Shown: in pieces, positions 1-4,992 of the stretch | Layout: each line of letters begins with the position of its first letter | Numbering within the stretch: the stretch's first letter is position 1 | The notes under the pieces: generated by a model | Database searches by the model: none | Told to the model about the DNA's origin: nothing | The model's input: the letters and a program-made list of their open reading frames with translations, nothing else | Position numbers and translations under genes: made by a program | NCBI GenBank assembly: GCA_900556935.1 | Contig: USQL01000090.1 | Coordinates: 1-8,648, forward strand | Direction: 5' to 3' | Length of the DNA stretch: 8,648 bases | Source: an uncultured Eubacteriales bacterium | GTDB lineage: Bacteria > Bacillota > Clostridia > Oscillospirales > Oscillospiraceae

Positions 1-772
1 CTGCTGGGCAAAGGCCTTTAAACCTGTTCCTGAAGGCATAGCCGCCGTAATAGCCGTTTGCGGAATCCGCCGCCGTCAGGTCCGGGATGGTTGCCAGGAC
101 CGGCAGCTTGTAGGCATCAATCAGATAGTCACCAGAGTGAATCTTGTCATCCATCAGGAAGGCAACGGTCACACCGCCGCAGGCCAGAACGGCACCCAGC
201 AGGAAGCCCAGAAGGGTATTCTTGCTGTAGCTGGGGGCGGTACGCTTGGCCGGCACCACGGCGTTGTCCACAATCCGCACCGAGCAGCCGTCCACCACGG
301 AGGAGATTTTCTCCGGCAGCACCGTAGCAATGGTGTTTGCCAGCAGCTCTGCTTCCTGGGGGTCCGCGCTCGTAACCTCCACGGAGAAAATTTCCGTAGA
401 GTTGACGGAGCTTGCGGAAATCATCTTCTTCAGCTCCTCATATGTATAGGACACCCCGGACTTTTCAATGACCTCGTTGAGGGTTGTCCGGGTATTCATA
501 ATGACGATATAGGTATCCACCAGGCTCTTGGCCGCCGTCAAATCAGAGGCGGAGATGCTCAGCTTGCTGCCCGCCAGGGAAATATCGGAGCTGTTGACAT
601 ACATAAGGGCATTGGCCTTATAGGTGGGGGTCACAAAAATCAACGTGCCGCCCAGCGCGAGGCCCGCGCAAACAGCCGCTGTGAGGACAATGGCCACAAT
701 GTGGGACCACATGGCCCGCAGAAGCTCCAAAAGGTCGATTTCGTATTCTTGTTCCTGATTCTTTACCGCCAT
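1..772 (-). CDS. Wzz/YveK-type polysaccharide chain-length determinant (3'-truncated by window edge)
   Basis: The reading frame opens with ATG at 772 and stays open to the left edge, giving 257 visible residues; the stop lies outside. The layout is that of the Wzz / YveK (CapA) co-polymerase family: short cytoplasmic N terminus (EIDLLELLRA, 11-20), first membrane helix at about 24-47, an extracellular domain, a proline-containing stretch (VVPAKRTAP, 172-180), a second membrane helix at about 186-206, then a cytoplasmic tail with the family-like sequence LPVLATIPDL (223-232). Such proteins sit in the cytoplasmic membrane and, with a separate tyrosine autokinase, control exopolysaccharide or capsule chain length. 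No kinase domain is fused in the visible part; a partner kinase gene would be expected further left. The start is supported by AGGGAG six bases upstream and a strong promoter about 60 bases upstream. The tail after IPDL (AADSANGYYGGYAFRNR onward) is unremarkable, and how far it continues cannot be seen. Confidence 0.87.
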   Translation of the reverse strand, partial: MAVKNQEQEYEIDLLELLRAMWSHIVAIVLTAAVCAGLALGGTLIFVTPTYKANALMYVNSSDISLAGSKLSISASDLTAAKSLVDTYIVIMNTRTTLNEVIEKSGVSYTYEELKKMISASSVNSTEIFSVEVTSADPQEAELLANTIATVLPEKISSVVDGCSVRIVDNAVVPAKRTAPSYSKNTLLGFLLGAVLACGGVTVAFLMDDKIHSGDYLIDAYKLPVLATIPDLTAADSANGYYGGYAFRNRFKGLCPA

Positions 773-799
773 ACTCTTCTCCCTAAAACATAAGGTTCG

Positions 800-821
800 G
801 GGCAAAGGCCGCCTTTGTCCC
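800..821 (-). other. Hairpin in the 5' leader of the wzz-like mRNA
   Basis: In the leader, GGG (819-821) and CAAAGG (812-817) pair with CCTTTG (803-808) and CCC (800-802). This is a nine-pair stem with one unpaired base (818) and a three-base loop (809-811). It starts about ten bases after the predicted transcription start and ends 27 bases before the ATG. No U-run follows it, so it is not an intrinsic terminator. A role in mRNA 5'-end stability or translation is possible but only inferred. Confidence 0.45.
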
Positions 822-837
822 TGTTCATTCTCACGCT

Positions 838-866
838 ACTATAGCATATGTAGTCGAGAAAGTCAA
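838..866 (-). promoter_or_regulatory. Sigma-A-type promoter of the wzz-like gene
   Basis: On the minus strand, TTGACT (861-866) is separated by exactly 17 bases from TATAGT (838-843). Transcription should begin near 831, leaving a leader of about 60 bases before the ATG at 772. No other hexamer pair in this gap is as good. The direct repeats just upstream suggest an activator or repressor acts here. Confidence 0.8.
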
Positions 867-873
867 CAGCAAT

Positions 874-901
874 CCGTTATCTGACGTATAATCACCGTTA
901 T
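874..901 (-). repeat. Direct repeat pair (ATAACGG) upstream of the wzz-like promoter
   Basis: The heptamer ATAACGG (minus strand) occurs at 874-880 and again at 895-901. The repeats start exactly 21 bases apart, two helical turns, so both copies face the same side of the DNA. The nearer copy ends 7 bases from the -35 hexamer. The pair sits inside an imperfect dyad: AATCCG at 871-876 with CGGATT at 908-913, and TGAC at 882-885 with GTCA at 904-907 (plus strand). This is a plausible binding site for a dimeric regulator, for example a response regulator; the regulator cannot be named from the sequence. Confidence 0.45.
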
Positions 902-922
902 TTGTCACGGATTCCTCCGCCA

Positions 923-1117
923 TCAGACATCAATGACAGAATTTGGGATAATCACCGCCGCAAGCAGATACGCAATAATCCCCGTTCCTCCACACAGGCC
1001 CAGGACTGCCCATACAAGGCGGATGATGGTGGGATCGATGCCAAAAAATTCCCCAAGACCGCCGCAGACACCGCAGATCATCTTATTGGTGTGGGATTTA
1101 TAAAGCTTCTTATTCAT
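923..1117 (-). CDS. pspC: PspC-domain small membrane protein
   Basis: This 64-residue protein is essentially one PspC domain. It has the family opening KLYKSHTNKMICGVCGG (4-20), then LGEFFGIDPTIIRLVW (21-36) and a hydrophobic segment at about 34-58 containing a glycine-rich turn (GGTG, 43-46), ending in AAVIIPNS. PspC proteins are inner-membrane partners in phage-shock or envelope-stress responses; in Firmicutes short stand-alone versions are common and their exact role is poorly defined. The ATG is preceded by GGAGG seven bases upstream, inside the end of tmk. The start overlaps the tmk stop by 8 bases (ATGAATAA), so translation is probably coupled to tmk and driven by its promoter. No PspA, PspB or LiaR-like partner lies nearby. 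No convincing terminator follows the stop, so some read-through into the wzz-like gene is possible. Confidence 0.9.
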   Translation of the reverse strand: MNKKLYKSHTNKMICGVCGGLGEFFGIDPTIIRLVWAVLGLCGGTGIIAYLLAAVIIPNSVIDV

Positions 1118-1814
1118 GGTTCTTTCCTCCGTTTTCGTTCAAAATATTGGTTTCCAGCAGAGCCCGAATCTCCCGGTGGATGTCTTCAATGGGGCGCATT
1201 TCCCCGTCCCGGCAGCATTCCACAGTCTTCCAGCCCAGGGCTTCGGCACAGAAGGCCGCGGCCTCCGCGCTTCTTTTCAGGTAGCCCAGGTCCCGCTCGT
1301 GGATGTCCTTCCGCGCCTCGTCTCCGCCGTAGCGGCGGGTCATGAGCTTCTGGCTGACCTGGGTATCCACATTCAGGTAAATCACCAGGTCGGGCTTCGG
1401 AATTCCCAGCTTTCCGTACTCAAAATCAAACAGCCACTGGGTAAAGGGCTCCCACTGCTCCCTGGGGAGCTTGCTGCACTGGTGCACCGCGTTAGAGGTG
1501 GTATACCGGTCGGCAATGACGATACCCCGGGCATAGTCCCGGCACCAGTCCCGCTTGTAGGAGGCAAACCGGTCCACAGCGAAAAACGCGCTGGCTGCAA
1601 AGGCATTGACATCCTTCGGATCCGAGCCGAACTGGCCCGCGAGATACATTTTTACCAAAGCCGAGGAATCCGAACCGTAATCCGGGAAGGAAACCTCCCG
1701 GACGGCTGTCCCCTCCTGGGAAAGCTTTTTTGCCAAAAGCTTTGCCTGGGTCGCCTTTCCGCTACCGTCCAGCCCCTCAATGGCTATGAGCTTTTCTTGA
1801 ATCAAAGCTCCCAC
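1110..1814 (-). CDS. tmk: Thymidylate kinase (dTMP kinase)
   Basis: The enzyme phosphorylates dTMP to dTDP with ATP in the cytoplasm, an essential step in dTTP synthesis. The P-loop reads GLDGSGKATQ just after KLIAIE near the N terminus. DRYTTSN matches the DRY motif that binds dTMP, and RRYGGDEARKDIHERDLGYL looks like the lid region with its arginines. The frame is open back to an ATG at 1847, but the promoter at 1862-1890 would start transcription near 1855, leaving only about 8 leader bases and no ribosome site for that ATG. GTG at 1814 has AAGG seven bases upstream and gives 234 residues; TTG at 1805 has AAGGAG ten bases upstream and gives 231. I chose GTG; TTG would give an N terminus (MIQEKLIAIEG) closer to typical homologues. 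Even so the protein is longer than the usual 200-215 residues, mainly through mid-protein segments. The gene is co-transcribed with pspC. Confidence 0.93.
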   Translation of the reverse strand: MGALIQEKLIAIEGLDGSGKATQAKLLAKKLSQEGTAVREVSFPDYGSDSSALVKMYLAGQFGSDPKDVNAFAASAFFAVDRFASYKRDWCRDYARGIVIADRYTTSNAVHQCSKLPREQWEPFTQWLFDFEYGKLGIPKPDLVIYLNVDTQVSQKLMTRRYGGDEARKDIHERDLGYLKRSAEAAAFCAEALGWKTVECCRDGEMRPIEDIHREIRALLETNILNENGGKNHE

Positions 1815-1861
1815 GCTCCTTCCTTCTTTTCCGGGCCAAGCGGCCATAATCTTACCTGCTT

Positions 1862-1890
1862 ATCATACGCCATATCGTCCAAAAAATCAA
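1862..1890 (-). promoter_or_regulatory. Sigma-A-type promoter of tmk-pspC
   Basis: On the minus strand, TTGATT (1885-1890) is followed after 17 bases by TATGAT (1862-1867). It lies directly downstream of the copA terminator, giving tmk-pspC a transcription start of its own near 1855. This placement argues that tmk translation starts inside the longest open frame, at 1814 or 1805. Confidence 0.72.
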
Positions 1891-1907
1891 GAGGGGTCCT
1901 CCGCCAT

Positions 1908-1948
1908 AAAAATACCGTGGGGAAAAGCTTTTGGGCTCTTCCCCACGG
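1908..1948 (-). terminator. Rho-independent terminator of csoR-copA
   Basis: Perfect 10-bp arms, CCGTGGGGAA (minus strand, 1939-1948) and TTCCCCACGG (1915-1924). Three more pairs (AGC/GCT) form inside after one mismatch and close a six-base loop. A short T-rich tail (TATTTTTA, minus strand) follows at 1906-1913. It starts 8 bases after the copA stop and precedes the tmk promoter, so it separates the two operons. Confidence 0.85.
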
Positions 1949-1956
1949 CCAGTCTT

Positions 1957-2166
1957 TTATTCAATAGAGGTAACGGTGTAGTCCTCGGCCTCCACGGCCT
2001 TTTTCAGCGTCTCGTGCGGAACTTTCTTTTCAAGCACCACGGTGGCCGTGCCCTTTTCGTGGTCCGCCTGGGCGGAGGCTACGCCATCGATGGCTTCCAG
2101 GGCCTTCTGTACCGCGTTTTCGCAGTGGTGGCACATCATACCCTCGATGTGAATTATTTTTTCCAT
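1957..2166 (-). other. Possible internal start giving a free CopZ-like chaperone (69 aa)
   Basis: The last 69 codons of copA form one complete heavy-metal-associated domain. It opens with MEKIIHIEG, holds the Cu(I)-binding M-C-H-H-C motif, and is about the size of a free CopZ. Its Met codon (2164-2166) is preceded by AGGAG (2178-2182) at a spacing of 11 bases, long but usable. So the domain may be made both as the pump's tail and as a free chaperone. This is an inference; the AGGAG could simply be coding sequence in the linker. Confidence 0.3.
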
Positions 2167-4464
2167 TGTCTTATCGTCTCCTGTCTTCTTTGTTTCTCCG
2201 GAATGCAGCTTTCGGTCATGGCTGGCATCGTACAGCTTGCACAGATTCAGCCGCAGGGCATTGGTCACCACGCAGAAGCTGGAAAGGCTCATGGCCGCCG
2301 CGCCGAACATGGGATTCAGGGTCAGGCCCAAGCCCACAAAGCAGCCCGCCGCCAGAGGAATGCCGATGGTATTGTAGAAGAAGGCCCAGAACAGATTCTC
2401 GTGGATATTCCGCAGGGTGGCCCGGCTGAGCCGGATGGCGGCGGGCACATCCAAAAGGCTGCTCTTCATCAGCACCACGTCCGCCGCGTCGATGGCCACA
2501 TCCGCGCCGGCCCCGATGGCAATGCCCGTATCGGCTCTTGTCAGGGCCGGGGCATCGTTGATGCCGTCGCCCACCATGGCGACCTTGCCTTTGGCTTTCA
2601 GCTTCCGGATGACCGCCTCTTTGCCGTCGGGCAGAACTCCGGCGATGACCTGGTCCACACCGGCCTGCTTGCCGATTGCCTGGGCAGTGCGCTGGTTGTC
2701 GCCCGTGAGCATGACCACCTGAATACCCATGTTCCGCAGCTCCCGGATGGCCTGGGGGCTGTCCGGCTTGACGGTATCCGCCACGGCAATCAAGCCAAGG
2801 ACCTTTCCGTCATAGGCAAACAGCAGCGGAGTCTTGCCCTGGGCGGCCAGAGCATGGGCCCGCTCCTCCAGCGTCGGAGAGACCGGCACCTGGGTTTTGA
2901 GGAACGCCAGGCTGCCGCCCAGAAGGGGTTTGCCCGCATACACCGCCTTCAGGCCGTTGCCGGGAAGGGCGGAAAAGTCCGCCGCCTCCTCGGGCCGGAA
3001 GCCCTTGGCGCTGGCCTCCTCCAAAATGGCCTTGGCCAAGGGGTGCTCGCTCTTGGCTTCCAATGTCAGGGCCAGCTTGAAAAGGGTGTTTTCGTCCACG
3101 TTCTCCCCGGGCACCAGGTCCGTGACCTTGGGCTGGCCGGTGGTGATGGTGCCGGTTTTGTCCAGGACCACAATCCGGGTCTTGCCGGTCTGCTCCAGGG
3201 ACACAGCATTTTTAAAGAGGATACCGTTCTTGGCACCTACGCCGTTGCCCACCATAATGGCCACAGGGGTGGCAAGACCCAGGGCACAGGGGCAGCTGAT
3301 GACCAGCACAGAAATGCCTCTGGCCAATGCAAAAGCAAAGTCCCTGCTCAGCAGCAGCCAGACGACGGTAGTCACCACCGCAATGGAGATCACCGTGGGA
3401 ACGAACACGCCGGAAACCTTGTCCGCAATCTTGGCAATGGGAGCCTTGGTGGCGGCGGCATCGGAAACCATTTTGATAATCTGGGAAAGGGTGGTGTCCT
3501 CCCCTACCCGGCTGGCCTCGCACCGCAAAAAGCCGGACTGGTTGATGGTGGCGGCGGAGACACCGTCCCCGGGCCCCTTGTCCACAGGGATGCTCTCTCC
3601 CGTGAGGGCCGATTCGTTGACGGCGCTGCTGCCCTCAAGAATCACCCCGTCTACGGGCACGCTCTCTCCGGGGCGGACCACAAACACGTCGCCCTTGCGG
3701 ACCTCCCCAATGGGCACCGCGACCTCCTGCCCCTCCCGCACCAGGGTCGCGGTCTGGGGAGCCAGCTTCATCAGGCTCTTCAGGGCATCGGTGGTCTTGC
3801 CCTTGGAGCGAGCCTCCAGCATTTTGCCCACGGTGATGAGGGCTAAAATCATGGCGGCGGACTCAAAATAGAATTCGTCCATATAGGTCATCACCCCGGC
3901 CATATCCCCGTGGAGCTGGGCATCCGTCATGGCAAACAGGGCATACACGCTCCAGACAAAGGAGGCCATGGAGCCCAGGGCCACCAGGGAATCCATGTTG
4001 GGCGAACGGTTCCACAGGGCCTTGAAGCCGGAAATGAAAAACTTCTGGTTGATGACCATGATGATGCCGGCCAGCAGCAGCTGCACCAGGCCCATGGCCA
4101 CGTGGTTTCCGTCAAACCAGTGGGGCAGCGGCCAGCCCCACATCATGTGCCCCATGGAAAAATACATCAGCACCGCCAGGAAGCCTACAGAGGCAATCAG
4201 CCGCCGTTTGAGCTTGGGGGTCTCGTGGTCTGCAAGGGTGTCTTCGCTCTGGGCAGGGGCCGCCTTGCCCTTGACCGAAGCACCGTAGCCCGCCTGCTCC
4301 ACGGCACGGATAATGGCGGCTTCCTCCGCCGTTCCCTCCACGCCCATGGAATTGGTCAGCAGGCTCACCGCGCAGCTCTGCACCCCGGAGACCTGATTCA
4401 CGGCCTTTTCTACCCGGGCCACACAGGCGGCGCAGCTCATGCCTGTTACATCGTATTGTGTCAT
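1957..4464 (-). CDS. copA: Copper-exporting P1B-type ATPase with an extra C-terminal CopZ-like domain
   Basis: An 835-residue inner-membrane pump that exports Cu(I) using ATP. In order: N-terminal heavy-metal domain with GMSCAAC (8-14); hydrophobic helices at about 89-212; actuator TGE (288-290); metal-site CPC (391-393); phosphorylated aspartate in DKTGT (435-439); SEHP (472-475) and the G-x-G of the nucleotide domain (502-504); TGDN (587-590); GDGINDAPA (632-640); and in the last helices YN (697-698) and MSLSS (725-729). CPC plus YN plus MSxSS is the signature of the Cu(I)/Ag(I) subgroup, as opposed to Zn/Cd pumps. After a polar linker (about 745-766) a second heavy-metal domain begins at Met767 with GMMCHHC (775-781); this C-terminal position is unusual, since extra domains are normally N-terminal or on a separate CopZ. 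The ATG has AGGAGG seven bases upstream. It lies 42 bases after csoR, in the same CsoR-controlled operon. Confidence 0.96.
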   Translation of the reverse strand: MTQYDVTGMSCAACVARVEKAVNQVSGVQSCAVSLLTNSMGVEGTAEEAAIIRAVEQAGYGASVKGKAAPAQSEDTLADHETPKLKRRLIASVGFLAVLMYFSMGHMMWGWPLPHWFDGNHVAMGLVQLLLAGIIMVINQKFFISGFKALWNRSPNMDSLVALGSMASFVWSVYALFAMTDAQLHGDMAGVMTYMDEFYFESAAMILALITVGKMLEARSKGKTTDALKSLMKLAPQTATLVREGQEVAVPIGEVRKGDVFVVRPGESVPVDGVILEGSSAVNESALTGESIPVDKGPGDGVSAATINQSGFLRCEASRVGEDTTLSQIIKMVSDAAATKAPIAKIADKVSGVFVPTVISIAVVTTVVWLLLSRDFAFALARGISVLVISCPCALGLATPVAIMVGNGVGAKNGILFKNAVSLEQTGKTRIVVLDKTGTITTGQPKVTDLVPGENVDENTLFKLALTLEAKSEHPLAKAILEEASAKGFRPEEAADFSALPGNGLKAVYAGKPLLGGSLAFLKTQVPVSPTLEERAHALAAQGKTPLLFAYDGKVLGLIAVADTVKPDSPQAIRELRNMGIQVVMLTGDNQRTAQAIGKQAGVDQVIAGVLPDGKEAVIRKLKAKGKVAMVGDGINDAPALTRADTGIAIGAGADVAIDAADVVLMKSSLLDVPAAIRLSRATLRNIHENLFWAFFYNTIGIPLAAGCFVGLGLTLNPMFGAAAMSLSSFCVVTNALRLNLCKLYDASHDRKLHSGETKKTGDDKTMEKIIHIEGMMCHHCENAVQKALEAIDGVASAQADHEKGTATVVLEKKVPHETLKKAVEAEDYTVTSIE

Positions 4465-4506
4465 GCTTCTCCTCCTACCTTTCTAGTTTTTCCGTTTCGG
4501 AGAAAG

Positions 4507-4818
4507 TTATTTCATAAGTTTCTGCAAAATGGTTACAAGCTCCTCGATAACCTCGTCTTTGCCTTCCCGGATGTCCCGGGCGACGCAGCCTTCGATGTGC
4601 CGGGCCAGAATCTCCTTGTTAAAGGCATTCATGGCGGCATTGACGGCGGCAGACTGGGTCAGGATATCATAGCAGTACGCATCCCGCTCGATCATGGCCT
4701 GCAATCCCCGGACCTGGCCCTCAATGCGTTTGAGCCGGTTTAAAAGCTTGCGCTTTTCCTCCTCCGTGCGCTCCGTGGTCTTCTCGGTGCCGCAGCAGCA
4801 GCATTTGGATTCTTCCAT
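4507..4818 (-). CDS. csoR: Copper-sensing transcriptional repressor, CsoR family
   Basis: From the ATG at 4818 the protein has 103 residues, normal for CsoR. It is an all-helical DNA-binding repressor that leaves its operator when Cu(I) binds. The family region LLNRLKRIEGQVRGLQ is clear. The Cu(I) ligand triad is present: Cys in DAYCYDIL (residue 49), His in ARHIEGC (74) and Cys four residues on (78). C-H-C is the copper pattern, and the copA neighbour agrees. Four consecutive cysteines sit at residues 6-9 of the N-terminal tail, possibly extra metal or thiol ligands. The frame is open to an ATG at 4839, but that ATG lies within the operator dyad without a ribosome site, whereas ATG 4818 has AAGGAG nine bases upstream. 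It is first in the operon with copA, 42 bases upstream of the copA start, and almost certainly autoregulated. Confidence 0.95.
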   Translation of the reverse strand: MEESKCCCCGTEKTTERTEEEKRKLLNRLKRIEGQVRGLQAMIERDAYCYDILTQSAAVNAAMNAFNKEILARHIEGCVARDIREGKDEVIEELVTILQKLMK

Positions 4819-4837
4819 TTTGAAAAGCTCCTTTCGC

Positions 4838-4854
4838 ATACCCCTCTGGGGTAT
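4838..4854. promoter_or_regulatory. CsoR operator, downstream copy (at transcription start)
   Basis: ATACCCC, TCT, GGGGTAT: the exact reverse complement of the upstream operator, with its centre 26 bases away. It overlaps the predicted transcription start, so much of it may also be transcribed and fold as a small hairpin at the mRNA 5' end, just before the csoR ribosome site. Confidence 0.8.
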
Positions 4855-4858
4855 TCAC

Positions 4859-4887
4859 AGTATATACCCCAGAGGGGTATTTGTCAA
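4859..4887 (-). promoter_or_regulatory. Promoter of csoR-copA
   Basis: On the minus strand, the consensus -35 TTGACA (4882-4887) is separated by 17 bases from TATACT (4859-4864). One CsoR-type operator fills the spacer and a second covers the expected transcription start near 4852-4855. A near-consensus promoter covered by repressor sites fits a strongly inducible copper-efflux operon. Confidence 0.9.
4864..4880. promoter_or_regulatory. CsoR operator, upstream copy (within promoter spacer)
   Basis: A perfect dyad of 7-bp arms: ATACCCC, AGA, GGGGTAT. It matches the known CsoR operator style, a GC-rich core flanked by TA steps. It lies between the -35 and -10 hexamers, so CsoR bound here would block RNA polymerase. 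Confidence 0.85.
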
Positions 4888-4942
4888 GTATCTATTTAAA
4901 AAGCTTTCAATCCCTTTCCCATCAAAGCCTCCATTTGTCAAG

Positions 4943-4960
4943 CCTTTTCCTAGGAAAAGG
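4943..4960. repeat. 18-bp perfect palindrome overlapping the terminator stem
   Basis: CCTTTTCCTAGGAAAAGG is a perfect palindrome centred on CCTAGG. Its right side shares the AAAGG end of the downstream terminator arm, so in RNA the two foldings would compete for these bases. It lies about 55 bases upstream of the csoR -35 hexamer. Its function is unknown; it could be part of the terminator or a protein-binding site. Confidence 0.5.
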
Positions 4961-4990
4961 TCCCGCGCTGTTTTGGAACGCGGGACCTTT
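4951..4990 (-). terminator. Terminator after the activase-like gene, probably bidirectional
   Basis: Perfect 12-bp arms, AAAGGTCCCGCG (minus strand, 4979-4990) and CGCGGGACCTTT (4956-4967), with an 11-base loop. It begins 2 bases after the stop codon. On the minus strand the T-run is short (TTTT then CC). On the plus strand the same stem is followed by TTTGTTTATTTTT, a better tail, so it should also stop antisense transcription entering the large gene. Confidence 0.85.
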
Positions 4991-4992
4991 GT

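Noticed and set aside
137..793. Open plus-strand frame of 218 codons at the left edge
   Set aside because: It is in register with the minus-strand wzz-like gene, which has membrane helices, family motifs, a ribosome site and a promoter. The plus frame has none of these.
763..828. Short leader frame starting at ATG 828 (minus strand) and overlapping the wzz-like start (21 codons)
   Set aside because: Its ATG lies about three bases after the predicted transcription start with no room for a ribosome site, and the peptide has no recognisable feature.
871..913. Dyad AATCCGT...ACGGATT considered as a terminator for pspC
   Set aside because: The arms are only 7 bp with a 29-base loop and no T-run follows. 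It fits a protein-binding dyad better than an intrinsic terminator.
2014..3846. Open plus-strand frame of 610 codons opposite copA
   Set aside because: The same codon-register effect. The minus strand encodes every P-type ATPase motif.
4465..4506. Gap between csoR and copA considered for a separate promoter or terminator
   Set aside because: Only 42 bases, mostly the copA ribosome site. The small CCG/CGG inverted repeat is too weak to act as a terminator, and no promoter pair fits.
4936..4941. Second TTGACA on the minus strand, upstream of csoR
   Set aside because: No -10-like hexamer lies 16-18 bases downstream (the sequence there is GAAAGG-like), so it is probably chance; the promoter at 4859-4887 is far better.
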